Shown here one piece after another: positions 1 to 9,572 of a DNA stretch of 64,000 nt. Below the pieces are notes generated by a model, which was not told the DNA's origin, made no database searches, and saw only the letters and a program-made list of their open reading frames with translations. The position numbers and the translations under genes are program-made. The DNA is from CAZAQK01 sp964535825 (lineage in GTDB: Bacteria > Pseudomonadota > Alphaproteobacteria > Rickettsiales > SXRF01), in contig CAZHUC010000003.1 in NCBI GenBank assembly GCA_964535825.1, positions 62,001-126,000 on the forward strand, given 5' to 3'. Within the stretch, counting starts at the first letter, position 1; the number at the start of each line of letters is the position of its first letter.

Positions 1-2
1 TG

Positions 3-1505
3 CTTATCATGATACCCGTGATGATCGCCTTGGCACACAGCCAGTCACTTTCCGCTTCTAAGCTACTTCTGCCACTTTCTTACATGTCGATCCTTGGCGG
101 TACATGTACCATCATCGGTACATCCACCAACTTGTTGGTAGATGGTGTCGGTCAGCAAATGGGCATTCCTGCGTTCAGCATGTTCGAGATACTTGTGCCC
201 GGCCTGGCTATGGCGGCGGTGGGCGGATCATATCTGCTGATCGTAGGCAGAAAACTACTGCCAGAGCGCAAATCGCTCTCTGAGTTCTTTGAGCAGCAAT
301 TCCAGAAGAAATACATTACCCAGATACATGTCAGTGAAAAATCAGGTTTTGCCGGCAAGACGCTTGCTGAAGCTGGATTCACTGAAGAGGCAGGATATCA
401 ACCGGTCAGGATCATCCGCAAGGCTGAAGAAAAGGATCATGGTATCCGCCGGTTCTTCAGTGGCTCGGAGCTTGTCAAAATTTTCCGCGAAAAGATCGAA
501 TCCAAGAATTTTACTACGGATATTGAACTGGAATCGCGTTTGGAGGTCGGCGACCGCCTGGTACTTCTCACCAGCCAGCGTCAGGTGCTGACACACGCGA
601 ATGAAGAAAACGAAGAATCAGTATTTGAAGAGAATGATGTGGCTGAAGATATGACGATCGTGATGGAAGGCATCGTCGCACCTGACTCAAGTTTTGTTGG
701 CAAATATGTACGCCAATTAAAATGGGGCGATAATTACGACATACATATTCTGGCGGTGCACCGCCAGAATGGCAAGATCAGCACTGATTTCGAGGATGTA
801 CAGCTTTCAGTAGGTGATACGTTGCTCTTACGAGGCAAGGAATCAGAGATACGCACGATCCTTGAAAATGATGAATTACTGAATCTCAGCAAACCTGTGA
901 TGGATCCGTATAATATCAAGAAAGCTCCTATTGCCATCGCGGCGATCTTCGTTTCGGTGACACTGGCAGTACTGGGCGTGCTCCCCATCGCGGGCAGTGC
1001 CTTCCTGGCTGCGGTGACCGTGGTACTGGCGGGCTGCCTGAAAACGAATGATGCTTACAAAGCCCTGCATGCGGAAGTATTGCTGCTGATCTATGCAATG
1101 CTGGGTATCAGTCTGGCAATGGAGAAGACCGGCGCGATACATTTCATCGTCAATGGCATCATGACGCTGGTGGAAGATTACCCGGCATTCGTCATCATAT
1201 CGGTGTTGTACCTGATCACTTCATGTATCACTGAAATTTTCAGCAATAACGCAGCAGCCGTAATGCTAACGCCCATCGCAGTTGGTCTTGCCCAGCAGCT
1301 TGGTGTTGATCCTAAAGCTTTCGCAGTGGCCATCATGTTCGGCGCTTCGGCAAGCTTTGCCACACCGATCGGCTACCAGACCAATACGCTCGTATTTAAC
1401 GCCGGTGGTTATCGCTTTACGGATTATCTGCGCATAGGGCTGCCGATGAATATCATCATGTGGATCGCGGCGTCGATCATTATCCCTTGGTATTGGGGGC
1501 TATAA
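3..1505 (+). CDS. SLC13/DASS-family transporter with RCK_C domains (5' incomplete)
   Basis: This is the C-terminal part of an inner-membrane anion/dicarboxylate permease of the SLC13 (DASS/ArsB-NhaD) type. The reading frame is open to the window edge, so the gene begins upstream. Near the visible start is the family signature GGTCTIIGTSTNLLV, a substrate/sodium-binding hairpin. About 200 residues of soluble sequence follow (roughly residues 95-300), fitting two tandem RCK_C (TrkA_C) regulatory domains. The chain then returns to hydrophobic helices with a second signature-like hairpin (ITEIFSNNAAAVMLTPIA) and a C-terminal ATPIGYQTNTLV loop. Substrate cannot be told from sequence; sulfate, dicarboxylate or citrate are possible. 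The closing TAA is followed after 12 bases by a decayed ORF, so no operon partner is evident on this side. Confidence 0.85.
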   Translation, partial: LIMIPVMIALAHSQSLSASKLLLPLSYMSILGGTCTIIGTSTNLLVDGVGQQMGIPAFSMFEILVPGLAMAAVGGSYLLIVGRKLLPERKSLSEFFEQQFQKKYITQIHVSEKSGFAGKTLAEAGFTEEAGYQPVRIIRKAEEKDHGIRRFFSGSELVKIFREKIESKNFTTDIELESRLEVGDRLVLLTSQRQVLTHANEENEESVFEENDVAEDMTIVMEGIVAPDSSFVGKYVRQLKWGDNYDIHILAVHRQNGKISTDFEDVQLSVGDTLLLRGKESEIRTILENDELLNLSKPVMDPYNIKKAPIAIAAIFVSVTLAVLGVLPIAGSAFLAAVTVVLAGCLKTNDAYKALHAEVLLLIYAMLGISLAMEKTGAIHFIVNGIMTLVEDYPAFVIISVLYLITSCITEIFSNNAAAVMLTPIAVGLAQQLGVDPKAFAVAIMFGASASFATPIGYQTNTLVFNAGGYRFTDYLRIGLPMNIIMWIAASIIIPWYWGL

Positions 1506-1517
1506 TCATAAAGCTAT

Positions 1518-1847
1518 ATGTTGCTATTCTTCGTTGCAACCGCAAGCATGGGCTTCATCGGTTACGAATATGGGCTGAAGGGTAGGAAACGCCATGTATC
1601 CACGAGTTTGTTTGCCGTGATCATTGCCGTGGTGCTCACAATCATTCTTGATATCGACCGGCCACGTCGCGGCCTGATACAGATCAGTGATGACAGTTTG
1701 ATTCGTTTGCAGCAGGTGATCGGGCAGGATGCATTGCTTTCTGCGCCTGAAATGGAAGAAAAAAGTGAAGTAAGTGAACCACAAGCAGAAGAAGCTAAGG
1801 CAGAGGCCGAACCAGTAGAAAAACCGCAGGTGGTTACCCAGAAATAA
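1518..1847 (+). pseudogene. Remnant of a bestrophin-like (DUF4239) membrane protein, C-terminal part
   Basis: The 109-residue ORF starts inside a transmembrane helix and carries a run (YEYGLKGRKRH, second helix, then LDIDRPRRGLIQIS) that resembles the C-terminal third of DUF4239 bestrophin-like membrane proteins. The N-terminal two thirds of that family are absent: an in-frame TAA at 1509-1511 lies just upstream and the transporter gene ends at 1505. No ribosome-binding site precedes the ATG. The tail is an acidic Glu/Ala-rich stretch. I infer a truncated remnant; a short expressed two-helix protein is the alternative. The family assignment is from recognised motifs only. Confidence 0.45.
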
Positions 1848-1865
1848 TTAGGGAAGGGGCAAGAG

Positions 1866-1994
1866 GTGGCCCCACTGCATACATTGCTTGGGTTCAAGGA
1901 AACACTGTTCCTTGTGATCTTCACATGGCTTGCTATTGCTGGCGCGGGTAGGGCATCAGTGGATCATTTCATCGAGAAGAATTGCAGGACTTAA
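1866..1994 (+). pseudogene. Fragment resembling the C-terminus of a DoxX-family protein
   Basis: From GTG 1866 to TAA 1992 a 42-residue frame reads as one hydrophobic helix followed by GAGRASVDHFI, which matches how DoxX/DUF417-type small membrane proteins end. It lies in the same frame as the preceding remnant, separated by that remnant's stop codon and six codons. Nothing N-terminal of this helix is present. Its last bases overlap the 3' end of the convergent glutamine amidotransferase gene. A GGGAAGGGG tract upstream resembles a ribosome-binding site, so expression cannot be excluded. Best read as gene debris. Confidence 0.35.
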
Positions 1995-2821
1995 ATACTA
2001 AGCTCTTCAATCTCTACTTTGCTGCCAGAGATACTGGCGAATGAACCCGGTGGCACTTCGTGCCACAACTTGTCTGAATGATCGAGTGGCTCAGAAACAA
2101 CAGCAACGCTGTTCCTTGGCATGAGTTCGTTATCCTCATGCAACTGTTTCAGGCATTCCGCATGGGTGGAATAATACTGGCTATGCAGCTTGTCGCTTGC
2201 AGAATAACGCAATGTGTAGAGCATCTTTCCATCACTTATTGCGCAAGAAAGGATCATGTCTGTTGGAATATTGTGCGCCTCGCAGGCGCGGCCTATACGC
2301 TCTATCGTCCGCTCGATAGCTGCTTTGGGATCGACCTCAAGCCCATAGGTTAGCGCCAGCAGAAAGAAAGTCTCACTATCCGTTGTGCCGCTCAGCAAAT
2401 GGAAAAGTTCAGGTGCGATATCGAACTGCAGATCACGTCTGATAATGTCAAAGTTGCCAATATATCCGTTATGCTGAAACAGCCAGTTCTTATATTTGAA
2501 AGGGTGTACGTTGCTGCGCTGGATCGAGCCAACAGATGCAGCGCGTATATGTGCCATAAAAAGTCGTGACTGTATATGGCTGCACAATTCGCTGATATTC
2601 TCGTTGTTCCATGCGGGGCTTGGTACTTTGAATAAACCGGGTTCAGCCCTGTCGCCGTACCAGCCCATACCAAAGCCATCGCCATTGGTTGCCAATATTG
2701 AGCCGTCTGGCTTGAAACTTAGCTGTGAATTCAGGCTTTGTTCAATCAATGAGCGAGTCGGCTTTGTGACAAGCGTATCCATATATATTGGTTTGCCGAT
2801 ATATGCGATCCATCTGCACAT
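1991..2821 (-). CDS. Class II glutamine amidotransferase (YafJ/EgtC-like)
   Basis: A stand-alone N-terminal nucleophile glutaminase domain of 276 residues. It begins MCRW, so after Met removal Cys2 is the nucleophile. Further typical elements are NGDGFGMGWYG around residue 45, the FMAHIRAAS strand and HPFKYKNWLFQHNGYIGN (Asn/Gly of the oxyanion site). There is no synthetase partner domain, so it probably hydrolyses glutamine or a gamma-glutamyl amide, or acts as a YafJ/EgtC/DUG3-type amidohydrolase. The start is supported by AAGGAAAA upstream of the ATG. It is divergent from asnO, which has its own class II glutaminase domain, with about 140 bases between them that must hold both promoters. 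A role in turning over the product of the asnO/ligase pair is conceivable but only inferred from position. Confidence 0.8.
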   Translation of the reverse strand: MCRWIAYIGKPIYMDTLVTKPTRSLIEQSLNSQLSFKPDGSILATNGDGFGMGWYGDRAEPGLFKVPSPAWNNENISELCSHIQSRLFMAHIRAASVGSIQRSNVHPFKYKNWLFQHNGYIGNFDIIRRDLQFDIAPELFHLLSGTTDSETFFLLALTYGLEVDPKAAIERTIERIGRACEAHNIPTDMILSCAISDGKMLYTLRYSASDKLHSQYYSTHAECLKQLHEDNELMPRNSVAVVSEPLDHSDKLWHEVPPGSFASISGSKVEIEELSI

Positions 2822-2961
2822 TTGTAATTTTCCTTTATTTTCTTGGTGTTTTCACGATTTTTTTGCAGGTCCTTTTTCCTTGAACTGCTGGTCGATACTC
2901 CTATACTTCCTTCTGGAAACATTAGTGCACAAATTATATTAACAATCAATGGTGACATATC

Positions 2962-4743
2962 ATGTGTGGTATTGCGGGAGAATATCAGTTTGGACGAGGA
3001 GACCTGCCTCACTCCCAGTTGGAAAAAGTTAACCAGAAGCAGCGCGCGCGTGGGCCAGATGGCAACGGCGTGTATTATCTGAATGGATTAGCGCTTGCGC
3101 ATCGCCGCCTCAAGATCTTCGATCTTACCGATCGTGCGGCACAGCCCATGATCGATCATGTGCTTGGGCTGGCGCTGGTATTCAACGGCGCGATCTATAA
3201 TTACCTGGAATTACGCGAAGAATTGCAGGCAAAAGGTTATCAGTTCATTTCGGGTAGTGACACAGAAGTGCTACTCAAAGCCTATCATGCCTGGGGAACA
3301 GCATGTATCCCACGCCTCCGTGGGATGTTCGCATTCGCTATTTGGGAGCGTGATACCGAGAAGCTAGTGCTTGCGCGTGACCGCATGGGTATCAAGCCTC
3401 TCTATTATGCCAACTCAGCGAATGGCTTTAAGTTTGCTTCTACGCTGCCGGCATTGCTTGAATTCAACGGTATTGATACATCTATCAATAAAACAGCGCT
3501 GCATTATTACCTGACGTTCCATGCCATTCCTGAACCACATACGTTGCTTAAAGGAGTAAAGAAATTACCGCCTGCATCCATCATGACCGTGCATGCCGAT
3601 GGAAAGATCGAACAGTCGACATACTGGCAATTGCAGGTCAATGAAGAAAAAACCATCCAGTCTCGTAATGAACAGGACTGGCTCAAGGCAACGCATGAAG
3701 CGCTGATGGTCGCCACAGACCGCCAGCTTGCGGCGGATGTGCCGGTTGGGGTGTTATTGTCGGGAGGACTGGATTCTTCTTTGATGGTTGCGCTTGCAGC
3801 ACAAATTCATGGCCAGAAGATCGAAACATTCTCGATCGGTTTTGAAAGCAGCAATGGCGTGCAGGGGGATGAATTTTATTATTCTGATCTGGTTGCCAAG
3901 CATTTCAATACCAAACACCGGCAGATGCATATTTCAAACAAGCAACTTGTAGATGCCTTGCCGGCATGTGTCTCGGCAATGTCCGAGCCCATGGTCAGCC
4001 ATGATAATATCGGATTCTACCTTCTGTCACAGGAAGTGGCGAAGCATGTAAAAGTTGTGCTCTCGGGGCAGGGGGCAGACGAGATACTGGCCGGCTATCA
4101 CTGGTTTCAGACGTTACCATCAGATGCGATGCCTGCAAAAGAGATGGCAGCATTACTGCATGCCAAGGTGGCAGATCGTCCTTATGCTGAATATAAAGCG
4201 CTGGTTACGCCGGACTATGTATCTTCGAACAAGTCACTGGCATTCTTTGAGGAGCTTTGTAAGAAGAATGGCTCAAAATACGCTATCGATAACCTGCTGG
4301 TGTATGAAAGCGGGTTCGCACTGGCGAATGGGCCACTGGAGCGTGTTGATAACATGACCATGGCGGCAAGCCTTGAAGCAAGAGTGCCATTCTTAGATGA
4401 GGTCATGGTCGATCTGGCGATGACGATGCCAATATCGTTCAAGCTGCGAGATGGCGGTAAATATATCCTGAAGCAGCTGGCGCGAAAGATGCTGCCCAAA
4501 GAGGTGGTAGATCGCCCGAAAGGTTACTTCCCTGTGCCGGCGCTCACGCATATGCAGGGCAGTACGCTTGAGCTCATGCATGAGGTGCTATCGCCCAAGA
4601 ATATCAAGGAACGCGGCATATTTAATCTGGAAATCGTAGAAGATATGCTACATAACCCTGCCAAACATTTAACACCCACTGGTGGTTCAAAACTATGGCA
4701 GGTTGGTCTGCTTGAGTATTGGCTGCAACAACAAGGCCTATAG
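2962..4743 (+). CDS. asnO: Asparagine-synthase-type amidotransferase, N-acetylglutaminylglutamine amidotransferase-like
   Basis: A cytoplasmic two-domain enzyme of 593 residues. The N-terminal class II glutaminase starts MCGIAGEY (Cys2 nucleophile) and contains RARGPDGNG, HRRLKIFD and the NGAIYN motif. The C-terminal ATP-pyrophosphatase synthetase domain has its PP-loop SGGLDSS near residue 267 and the LSGQGADEILAGYHWF and LEARVPFLD motifs. Overall it resembles the AsnO family (TIGR03104) that amidates N-acetylglutaminylglutamine, a compatible solute, more than AsnB. In known clusters the family sits with a GNAT/ATP-grasp ligase (ngg); here the partner is instead a YbdK-type ligase starting 8 bases downstream. 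The true acceptor is therefore uncertain. Confidence 0.82.
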   Translation: MCGIAGEYQFGRGDLPHSQLEKVNQKQRARGPDGNGVYYLNGLALAHRRLKIFDLTDRAAQPMIDHVLGLALVFNGAIYNYLELREELQAKGYQFISGSDTEVLLKAYHAWGTACIPRLRGMFAFAIWERDTEKLVLARDRMGIKPLYYANSANGFKFASTLPALLEFNGIDTSINKTALHYYLTFHAIPEPHTLLKGVKKLPPASIMTVHADGKIEQSTYWQLQVNEEKTIQSRNEQDWLKATHEALMVATDRQLAADVPVGVLLSGGLDSSLMVALAAQIHGQKIETFSIGFESSNGVQGDEFYYSDLVAKHFNTKHRQMHISNKQLVDALPACVSAMSEPMVSHDNIGFYLLSQEVAKHVKVVLSGQGADEILAGYHWFQTLPSDAMPAKEMAALLHAKVADRPYAEYKALVTPDYVSSNKSLAFFEELCKKNGSKYAIDNLLVYESGFALANGPLERVDNMTMAASLEARVPFLDEVMVDLAMTMPISFKLRDGGKYILKQLARKMLPKEVVDRPKGYFPVPALTHMQGSTLELMHEVLSPKNIKERGIFNLEIVEDMLHNPAKHLTPTGGSKLWQVGLLEYWLQQQGL

Positions 4744-4751
4744 GTAGTATA

Positions 4752-5954
4752 ATGACACAGCCGTCGCAGCACGCAATGCAACCTGTTTTTCATGAAGCTG
4801 GCTCTACTTCTGTCTCCGAGCAGACAAAGGACGAGATCGAGTTCCAGACGGCTGGTACGCTGACACTTGGCGTAGAGATCGAATTGCAGCTGATCGATAA
4901 AACTACGCTAAATTTGTTGCCGCGCGCTGAGGAGTTACTGAAAGCGACGACACATCTGCCGCGCGTGAAACCGGAGTTTTACCTAAGCACTATCGAGATA
5001 AATACCAATAAATGTAATACGGTTCAGGAAGTGGAGTCTGATTTTCGTGAGACCATCACAGGAATCACACCTGTGGTAGATAAACTTAATATCGCACTTT
5101 CTACTACGGGGGCACATCCATTCGCTAAATACTCGGATTGCATCATCTCGCAGTCCGAGCGTTATCAGGAGCTCATTGACCGTAACCAATGGCTTACACG
5201 ACGCATGACCGTATATGGCCTGCATGTGCATATAGGCATGGCATCGGGCGATGATTGCATCAGGTTCAATAATTTCTTCATGTATTTCCTGCCTCATCTG
5301 CTGGCGCTCTCTTCAAGCTCACCCTTCTGGCAGGGTGTTGATACCGGTCTTTCTTCCTGCCGCCCGACCACCTATGAGGCACTGCCAACGGCAGGTCAGC
5401 CCTACCATGTGCGGAACTGGAAAGATTTCGAGAGCCTTTACGAGTCGCTGAAAAAATGCGGTTCGATCAAAACATTAAAGGACCTGTGGTGGGACATGCG
5501 GCCGAGCCCTGGCTACGGCACGCTGGAGATTCGTGTTTGTGATGGATGCGCAACGCTTTATGAAGTGCTTGCGATCACGGCATTCATTCATTCTCTGGCG
5601 CATTGGTTCAACGATAACGGCAGTTGGCTGGAATCAGTGAACTATCCTCCGCGCTGGATATCCCGGGAAAATAAATGGCGGGTTATTCGCTATGGCCTTG
5701 ATGCTGACCTGGTGATCAATATCGATGGACGTACCAGACTGCTAAGGGACGATGTGAAAGAGTGGGTAGAAAAAGTGAAGCCGTACGCGGAAAAATTGGG
5801 CTATCAGGGGTATCTTGCCAACTTGCTTACTTTGATGGAGCGTGGCACCAGTTCAGAACGCCAGCGTAGGGTATACAATAAAACAGAATCCTTCGAAGCG
5901 GTCATGCACCACAACCTCAAGGAATTCCTGACCCAACAACCACAGTGGTCGTAA
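4752..5954 (+). CDS. YbdK-family carboxylate-amine ligase (GCS2 superfamily)
   Basis: This protein belongs to the glutamate-cysteine ligase type 2 fold, which joins a carboxylate (usually the gamma-carboxyl of glutamate) to an amine with ATP. Visible family features are LTLGVEIELQLID near the start, the STIEINTN strand, YGLHVHIGM and RPSPGYGTLEIRVCDG. The length (400 residues) is close to YbdK proteins (about 370). I chose ATG 4752 over the in-frame TTG 4719, which would overlap asnO by 25 bases and add 11 poorly structured residues. Co-transcription with asnO is likely from the 8-base gap. Together they could ligate and amidate a glutamate-derived solute or dipeptide; this is inference. Confidence 0.8.
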   Translation: MTQPSQHAMQPVFHEAGSTSVSEQTKDEIEFQTAGTLTLGVEIELQLIDKTTLNLLPRAEELLKATTHLPRVKPEFYLSTIEINTNKCNTVQEVESDFRETITGITPVVDKLNIALSTTGAHPFAKYSDCIISQSERYQELIDRNQWLTRRMTVYGLHVHIGMASGDDCIRFNNFFMYFLPHLLALSSSSPFWQGVDTGLSSCRPTTYEALPTAGQPYHVRNWKDFESLYESLKKCGSIKTLKDLWWDMRPSPGYGTLEIRVCDGCATLYEVLAITAFIHSLAHWFNDNGSWLESVNYPPRWISRENKWRVIRYGLDADLVINIDGRTRLLRDDVKEWVEKVKPYAEKLGYQGYLANLLTLMERGTSSERQRRVYNKTESFEAVMHHNLKEFLTQQPQWS

Positions 5955-5966
5955 GTATGCTCGTCA

Positions 5967-5987
5967 CCATTGTGCGGCGCACAATGG
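5967..5987. other. Perfect inverted repeat after the ligase gene
   Basis: CCATTGTGC and GCACAATGG pair perfectly over nine bases around a GGC loop, 12 bases after the stop of the ligase gene. No run of T follows on either strand, so it is not a typical Rho-independent terminator. It may be an RNA-stabilising hairpin at the end of the asnO operon. Confidence 0.45.
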
Positions 5988-6066
5988 GCGGGGTGAGAAT
6001 TCGCTTCCAAATTTACCCATTTCATGGTTTTTAGCCAACCGTAGATGGTATCTAACAGGGGTTCGA

Positions 6067-9000
6067 ATGGCACAGTCTGCGCTGCAACATAAAGACGTTT
6101 CGCTGGACGATAAATTTACGCTCGAGACAGGGCAGGCATTCATGTCTGGTCTGCAAGCCTTGGCGCGTATCGCGATCGTGCAAAAACGCCGGGATCTGGC
6201 AGCTGGCCTCAATACAGGTGGTTTCATCTCTGGGTATCGTGGCTCTCCGCTGGGTGCACTTGACCGCGAGCTTGCGAGTGCCAACCGCTATTACAAGAAC
6301 ATGGATGTTGTATTCCTACCCGGCGTCAATGAGGATCTCGCCGCCACGGCAGTGTGGGGTACGCAGCAGGTGGGTTTGCTGCCTGCAGCAAAAAAAGAAG
6401 GTGTGTTCGGCATATGGTATGGCAAAGCGCCGGGTGTTGACCGCTCGATCGACGTGATGCGCCACGCCAACGCCAACGGCACTGCGCCTAAAGGTGGCGT
6501 ACTTGCTATCGTGGGTGATGACCATGGCTGTAAATCTTCCACACTTTCCTGCCAGAGCGATCATGTGCTGTCTGCGATGCAGATGCCGATGCTCTATCCG
6601 GAAAGCCTCTCGGAATTTGTGGAATACGGGTTGCTTGGCATCGCCATGAGTCGTTATTCCGGCTGCTGGACCGCTCTTAAAGTGACCACCGCTACGGTGG
6701 AAACCTCTGGCACGGTGGACCTGACCAGCGAGCAGCGGGATATCCTCATGCCGACGGAGGCGGAATTTACCATGCCACCGGGCGGCGTGCATATCCGCCT
6801 GAATGACATACCGCGTGATATCGACTGGCGCTTGCAGAACTACAAACTCTTCGCCTGCCATGCGTTCGCCCGCAAGAACAAGATAGACCGTATCGTGATG
6901 GATTCGCCCAAGCCACGCATCGGTATCATCACTGCCGGCAAATCCTATGGCGATGTGCGTCAGGCACTGATCGACCTCGGCATCACCGATGAGGTCGCAC
7001 GCGATATTGGCCTGCGTGTTTACAAGGTCGGCATGCCATGGCCTTTGGAGCCGCAAGGTATCCGCGCCGCCGTTGAAGGGCTGGAAGAAGTACTTATCAT
7101 TGAAGAGAAGCGCGAATTCATCGAATTCCAGTTGAAACAATATGTATACAACCTTGATGCAAGCAAACGTCCGGCCACCATCGTTGGTAAATATGATGAA
7201 AAGGGTGAACGCCTGCTGCCGCTGGAGAACGATCATTCCGTAGGCATGGTGACGCATGTCATCGCCAAACGCCTGCGCCGCTTCTACCACAACGAGAAGG
7301 TAGAAAAAGCGCTGAAATTCTATGACGATTTCAATGTCCGTGAAAAGAATTACCTGCCGCCTTCGTTGAGAAGGCCATATTATTGCGCGGGTTGTCCGCA
7401 TAACACCTCCACCAAAGTACCCGATGGGAGCTTTGCCATGGTGGGCATTGGCTGCCATTACATGGTGCAGTGGATGGATCGTAACTCAGCACTGTGCACC
7501 CATATGGGTGGTGAAGGTGTGCCTTGGGTGGGTGCTGCGCCGTTCTCCGATACCAAACATATTTTCGCGAATCTTGGCGATGGTACATATTTCCATTCCG
7601 GACTGCTCGCCATCCGTCAGGCGATCGCCGCGAAGGTGAACATCACCTACAAGATCCTTTATAACGACGCGGTGGCTATGACCGGTGGTCAGGCGGTGGA
7701 CGGCGAAATGCCGGTATACCGTGTGGCACAGCAGGTGATGGCGGAAGGTGTATCCAAGTGCTGGCTGGTGACCGAACGGCCGGAACTGTATAATGACCGC
7801 AGCCAGATCCCATCGGAAGTTCCTATCCTGCACCGCGCATGGATGGATAATATCCAGAAGGAAGCGCGCGAAACACCTGGTACGACCATAATCATCTACG
7901 ACCAGACCTGCGCCGCGGAAAAACGCCGCCGCAGGAAACGCGGTAAATATCCTGATCCTGCCAAGCGTATCTTCATCAACAAGTCTGTGTGTGAAGGTTG
8001 TGGCGATTGCTCGGTACAGTCAAATTGTATGGCGGTGCAGCCGGTGGAAACTGAATATGGCCGCAAACGCACGATCAACCAGTCGATGTGCAACAAGGAT
8101 TTCTCCTGCCTGAAGGGCTTCTGCCCATCATTCGTGACCGTATTGGGCGGAGAACCTAAAAAGACCAAGGCTGGCTCGGTCGATGATATGTTCGCGTCAT
8201 TGCCGAATCCCCGTGTGCCGGATATGGGTGCAGAAGCCTATAACATCATGGTCACCGGTATCGGTGGTACAGGGGTACTCACGATCGGTGCATTGCTTGG
8301 TATGGCCTCGCATCTTGAAGGCAAGCATTGCCGCGTGCTCGACCAGACCGGACTTGCTCAAAAAGGCGGTGAGGTGCTCTCGCATGTGCGCCTTGCAAAC
8401 AGCCTTGATTCTATCAGCACCGGCCATATCACCACCGGCGGTTCTGACCTGCTCATGGCATGTGACGTGGTGGCATCGGTCGGAAAAACTGCGCATGAGA
8501 CGCTGAATCCTGAACGTACAAAAGCCGTTATCAATACCGATAACACACCGGTTGCTGAGTTCGTGACCAATAACAGCGTGGATTTCCATAACGAACAGGT
8601 GAAGAAGGAAATCCTCGGCGCAACAGTGAAGGGCGGCCAGTATTTTGTGCCTGCATCATCCTACGCGATGGTGCTGATGGGTGATGAGATCGCAACCAAC
8701 GTATTCATGCTGGGCTTTGCGTGGCAGAAGGGCTTAGTGCCACTGACGCGTGAAAGTATCGAACGTGCCATCGAGTTGAATGGTGTGGCAGTGAACGCGA
8801 ACAAGAAAGCCTTCAATTTTGGACGTCTGGCCGCGCACAACCCGCAGGCCATCGAAAAGATGATGAACGAAGTAAAAGGTGATGCAGCAGTAGAGCCAAT
8901 TGCACAGACGCTGGATGAGATCATCGAAAAGCGCAAAGCATTCCTCACCGATTACCAGAATGCGGCGTATGCCGAGCGTTACACATCGGCGATAGCGAAT

Positions 9001-9564
9001 ATCAAAGCCGCGGAAGCCGCGCTGCAAAGCACGGCAGTTACTGAAGCGGCGGCGCGTTATTACCACAAGCTGCTTGCCTATAAGGATGAGTATGAAGTGG
9101 CGCGCCTGTATTCCGATGGCAACTTCATTAAAGAGCTGAAAGCTACCTTCCAGGGCGATTACAAGCTGCGCTTCAACCTTGCACCACCGATCATGGAGCA
9201 GAATGATCCTGCGACTGGCCGTCCGAAGAAGCGTGAGTTCGGCGCGTGGATGCTGCCGGCCTTCGGCCTGCTTGCGAAGTTCAAGTTCTTGCGTGGTACG
9301 GCCCTTGATATTTTTGGCTATCATCATGACCGTCGCGCGGAACGCCAGCTTATCACTCAGTATGAGGCTGATATCGCGCTGGTGCAAAGCACGCTGCGTA
9401 AAGAGAATGCCGACATCTGCGCAGAACTGCTTTCAGTGCCGGATGATATTCGTGGTTATGGCCCTGTCAAAGAAGCCAACATGGAAAAAGCCATGAAGAA
9501 ACGTGCTGAGCTGCGCGCCATGCTGGAAAACGGTGTAACACGCGGGCAGAAAAAAGCCGCGTAA
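6067..9564 (+). CDS. Fused indolepyruvate ferredoxin oxidoreductase (alpha-gamma fusion)
   Basis: A 1165-residue cytoplasmic enzyme that oxidatively decarboxylates aryl- or branched 2-oxo acids (from Trp, Phe, Tyr, Leu) to acyl-CoA with ferredoxin as acceptor. The N-terminal part is IorA-like, with the pyrimidine-binding region (GYRGSPLGALDRE) and the TPP/Mg region (YYCAGCPHNTS, IGCHYMV, NLGDGTYFHSG). A cysteine-rich stretch near residues 641-690 (CEGCGDCS, SNC, MCNKDFSC, FCPSF) should bind iron-sulfur clusters. The gamma domain begins near residue 731 with GIGGTGVLTIG. A basic C-terminal region (KKREFGAWMLPAF) ends it. AGGGG five bases before the ATG is the ribosome-binding site. It is a single-gene unit and fits the amino acid catabolism of the window. 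Confidence 0.93.
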   Translation: MAQSALQHKDVSLDDKFTLETGQAFMSGLQALARIAIVQKRRDLAAGLNTGGFISGYRGSPLGALDRELASANRYYKNMDVVFLPGVNEDLAATAVWGTQQVGLLPAAKKEGVFGIWYGKAPGVDRSIDVMRHANANGTAPKGGVLAIVGDDHGCKSSTLSCQSDHVLSAMQMPMLYPESLSEFVEYGLLGIAMSRYSGCWTALKVTTATVETSGTVDLTSEQRDILMPTEAEFTMPPGGVHIRLNDIPRDIDWRLQNYKLFACHAFARKNKIDRIVMDSPKPRIGIITAGKSYGDVRQALIDLGITDEVARDIGLRVYKVGMPWPLEPQGIRAAVEGLEEVLIIEEKREFIEFQLKQYVYNLDASKRPATIVGKYDEKGERLLPLENDHSVGMVTHVIAKRLRRFYHNEKVEKALKFYDDFNVREKNYLPPSLRRPYYCAGCPHNTSTKVPDGSFAMVGIGCHYMVQWMDRNSALCTHMGGEGVPWVGAAPFSDTKHIFANLGDGTYFHSGLLAIRQAIAAKVNITYKILYNDAVAMTGGQAVDGEMPVYRVAQQVMAEGVSKCWLVTERPELYNDRSQIPSEVPILHRAWMDNIQKEARETPGTTIIIYDQTCAAEKRRRRKRGKYPDPAKRIFINKSVCEGCGDCSVQSNCMAVQPVETEYGRKRTINQSMCNKDFSCLKGFCPSFVTVLGGEPKKTKAGSVDDMFASLPNPRVPDMGAEAYNIMVTGIGGTGVLTIGALLGMASHLEGKHCRVLDQTGLAQKGGEVLSHVRLANSLDSISTGHITTGGSDLLMACDVVASVGKTAHETLNPERTKAVINTDNTPVAEFVTNNSVDFHNEQVKKEILGATVKGGQYFVPASSYAMVLMGDEIATNVFMLGFAWQKGLVPLTRESIERAIELNGVAVNANKKAFNFGRLAAHNPQAIEKMMNEVKGDAAVEPIAQTLDEIIEKRKAFLTDYQNAAYAERYTSAIANIKAAEAALQSTAVTEAAARYYHKLLAYKDEYEVARLYSDGNFIKELKATFQGDYKLRFNLAPPIMEQNDPATGRPKKREFGAWMLPAFGLLAKFKFLRGTALDIFGYHHDRRAERQLITQYEADIALVQSTLRKENADICAELLSVPDDIRGYGPVKEANMEKAMKKRAELRAMLENGVTRGQKKAA

Positions 9565-9572
9565 TTTTCTCC

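Noticed and set aside
4719..4751. TTG 4719 as start of the YbdK-type ligase
   Set aside because: ATG 4752 is a stronger codon, avoids the 25-base overlap with asnO, and gives a normal N-terminus.
6316..7458. 380-residue minus-strand ORF opposite the indolepyruvate oxidoreductase
   Set aside because: It is His/Arg-rich shadow sequence lying wholly inside a well-supported gene, with no family character.
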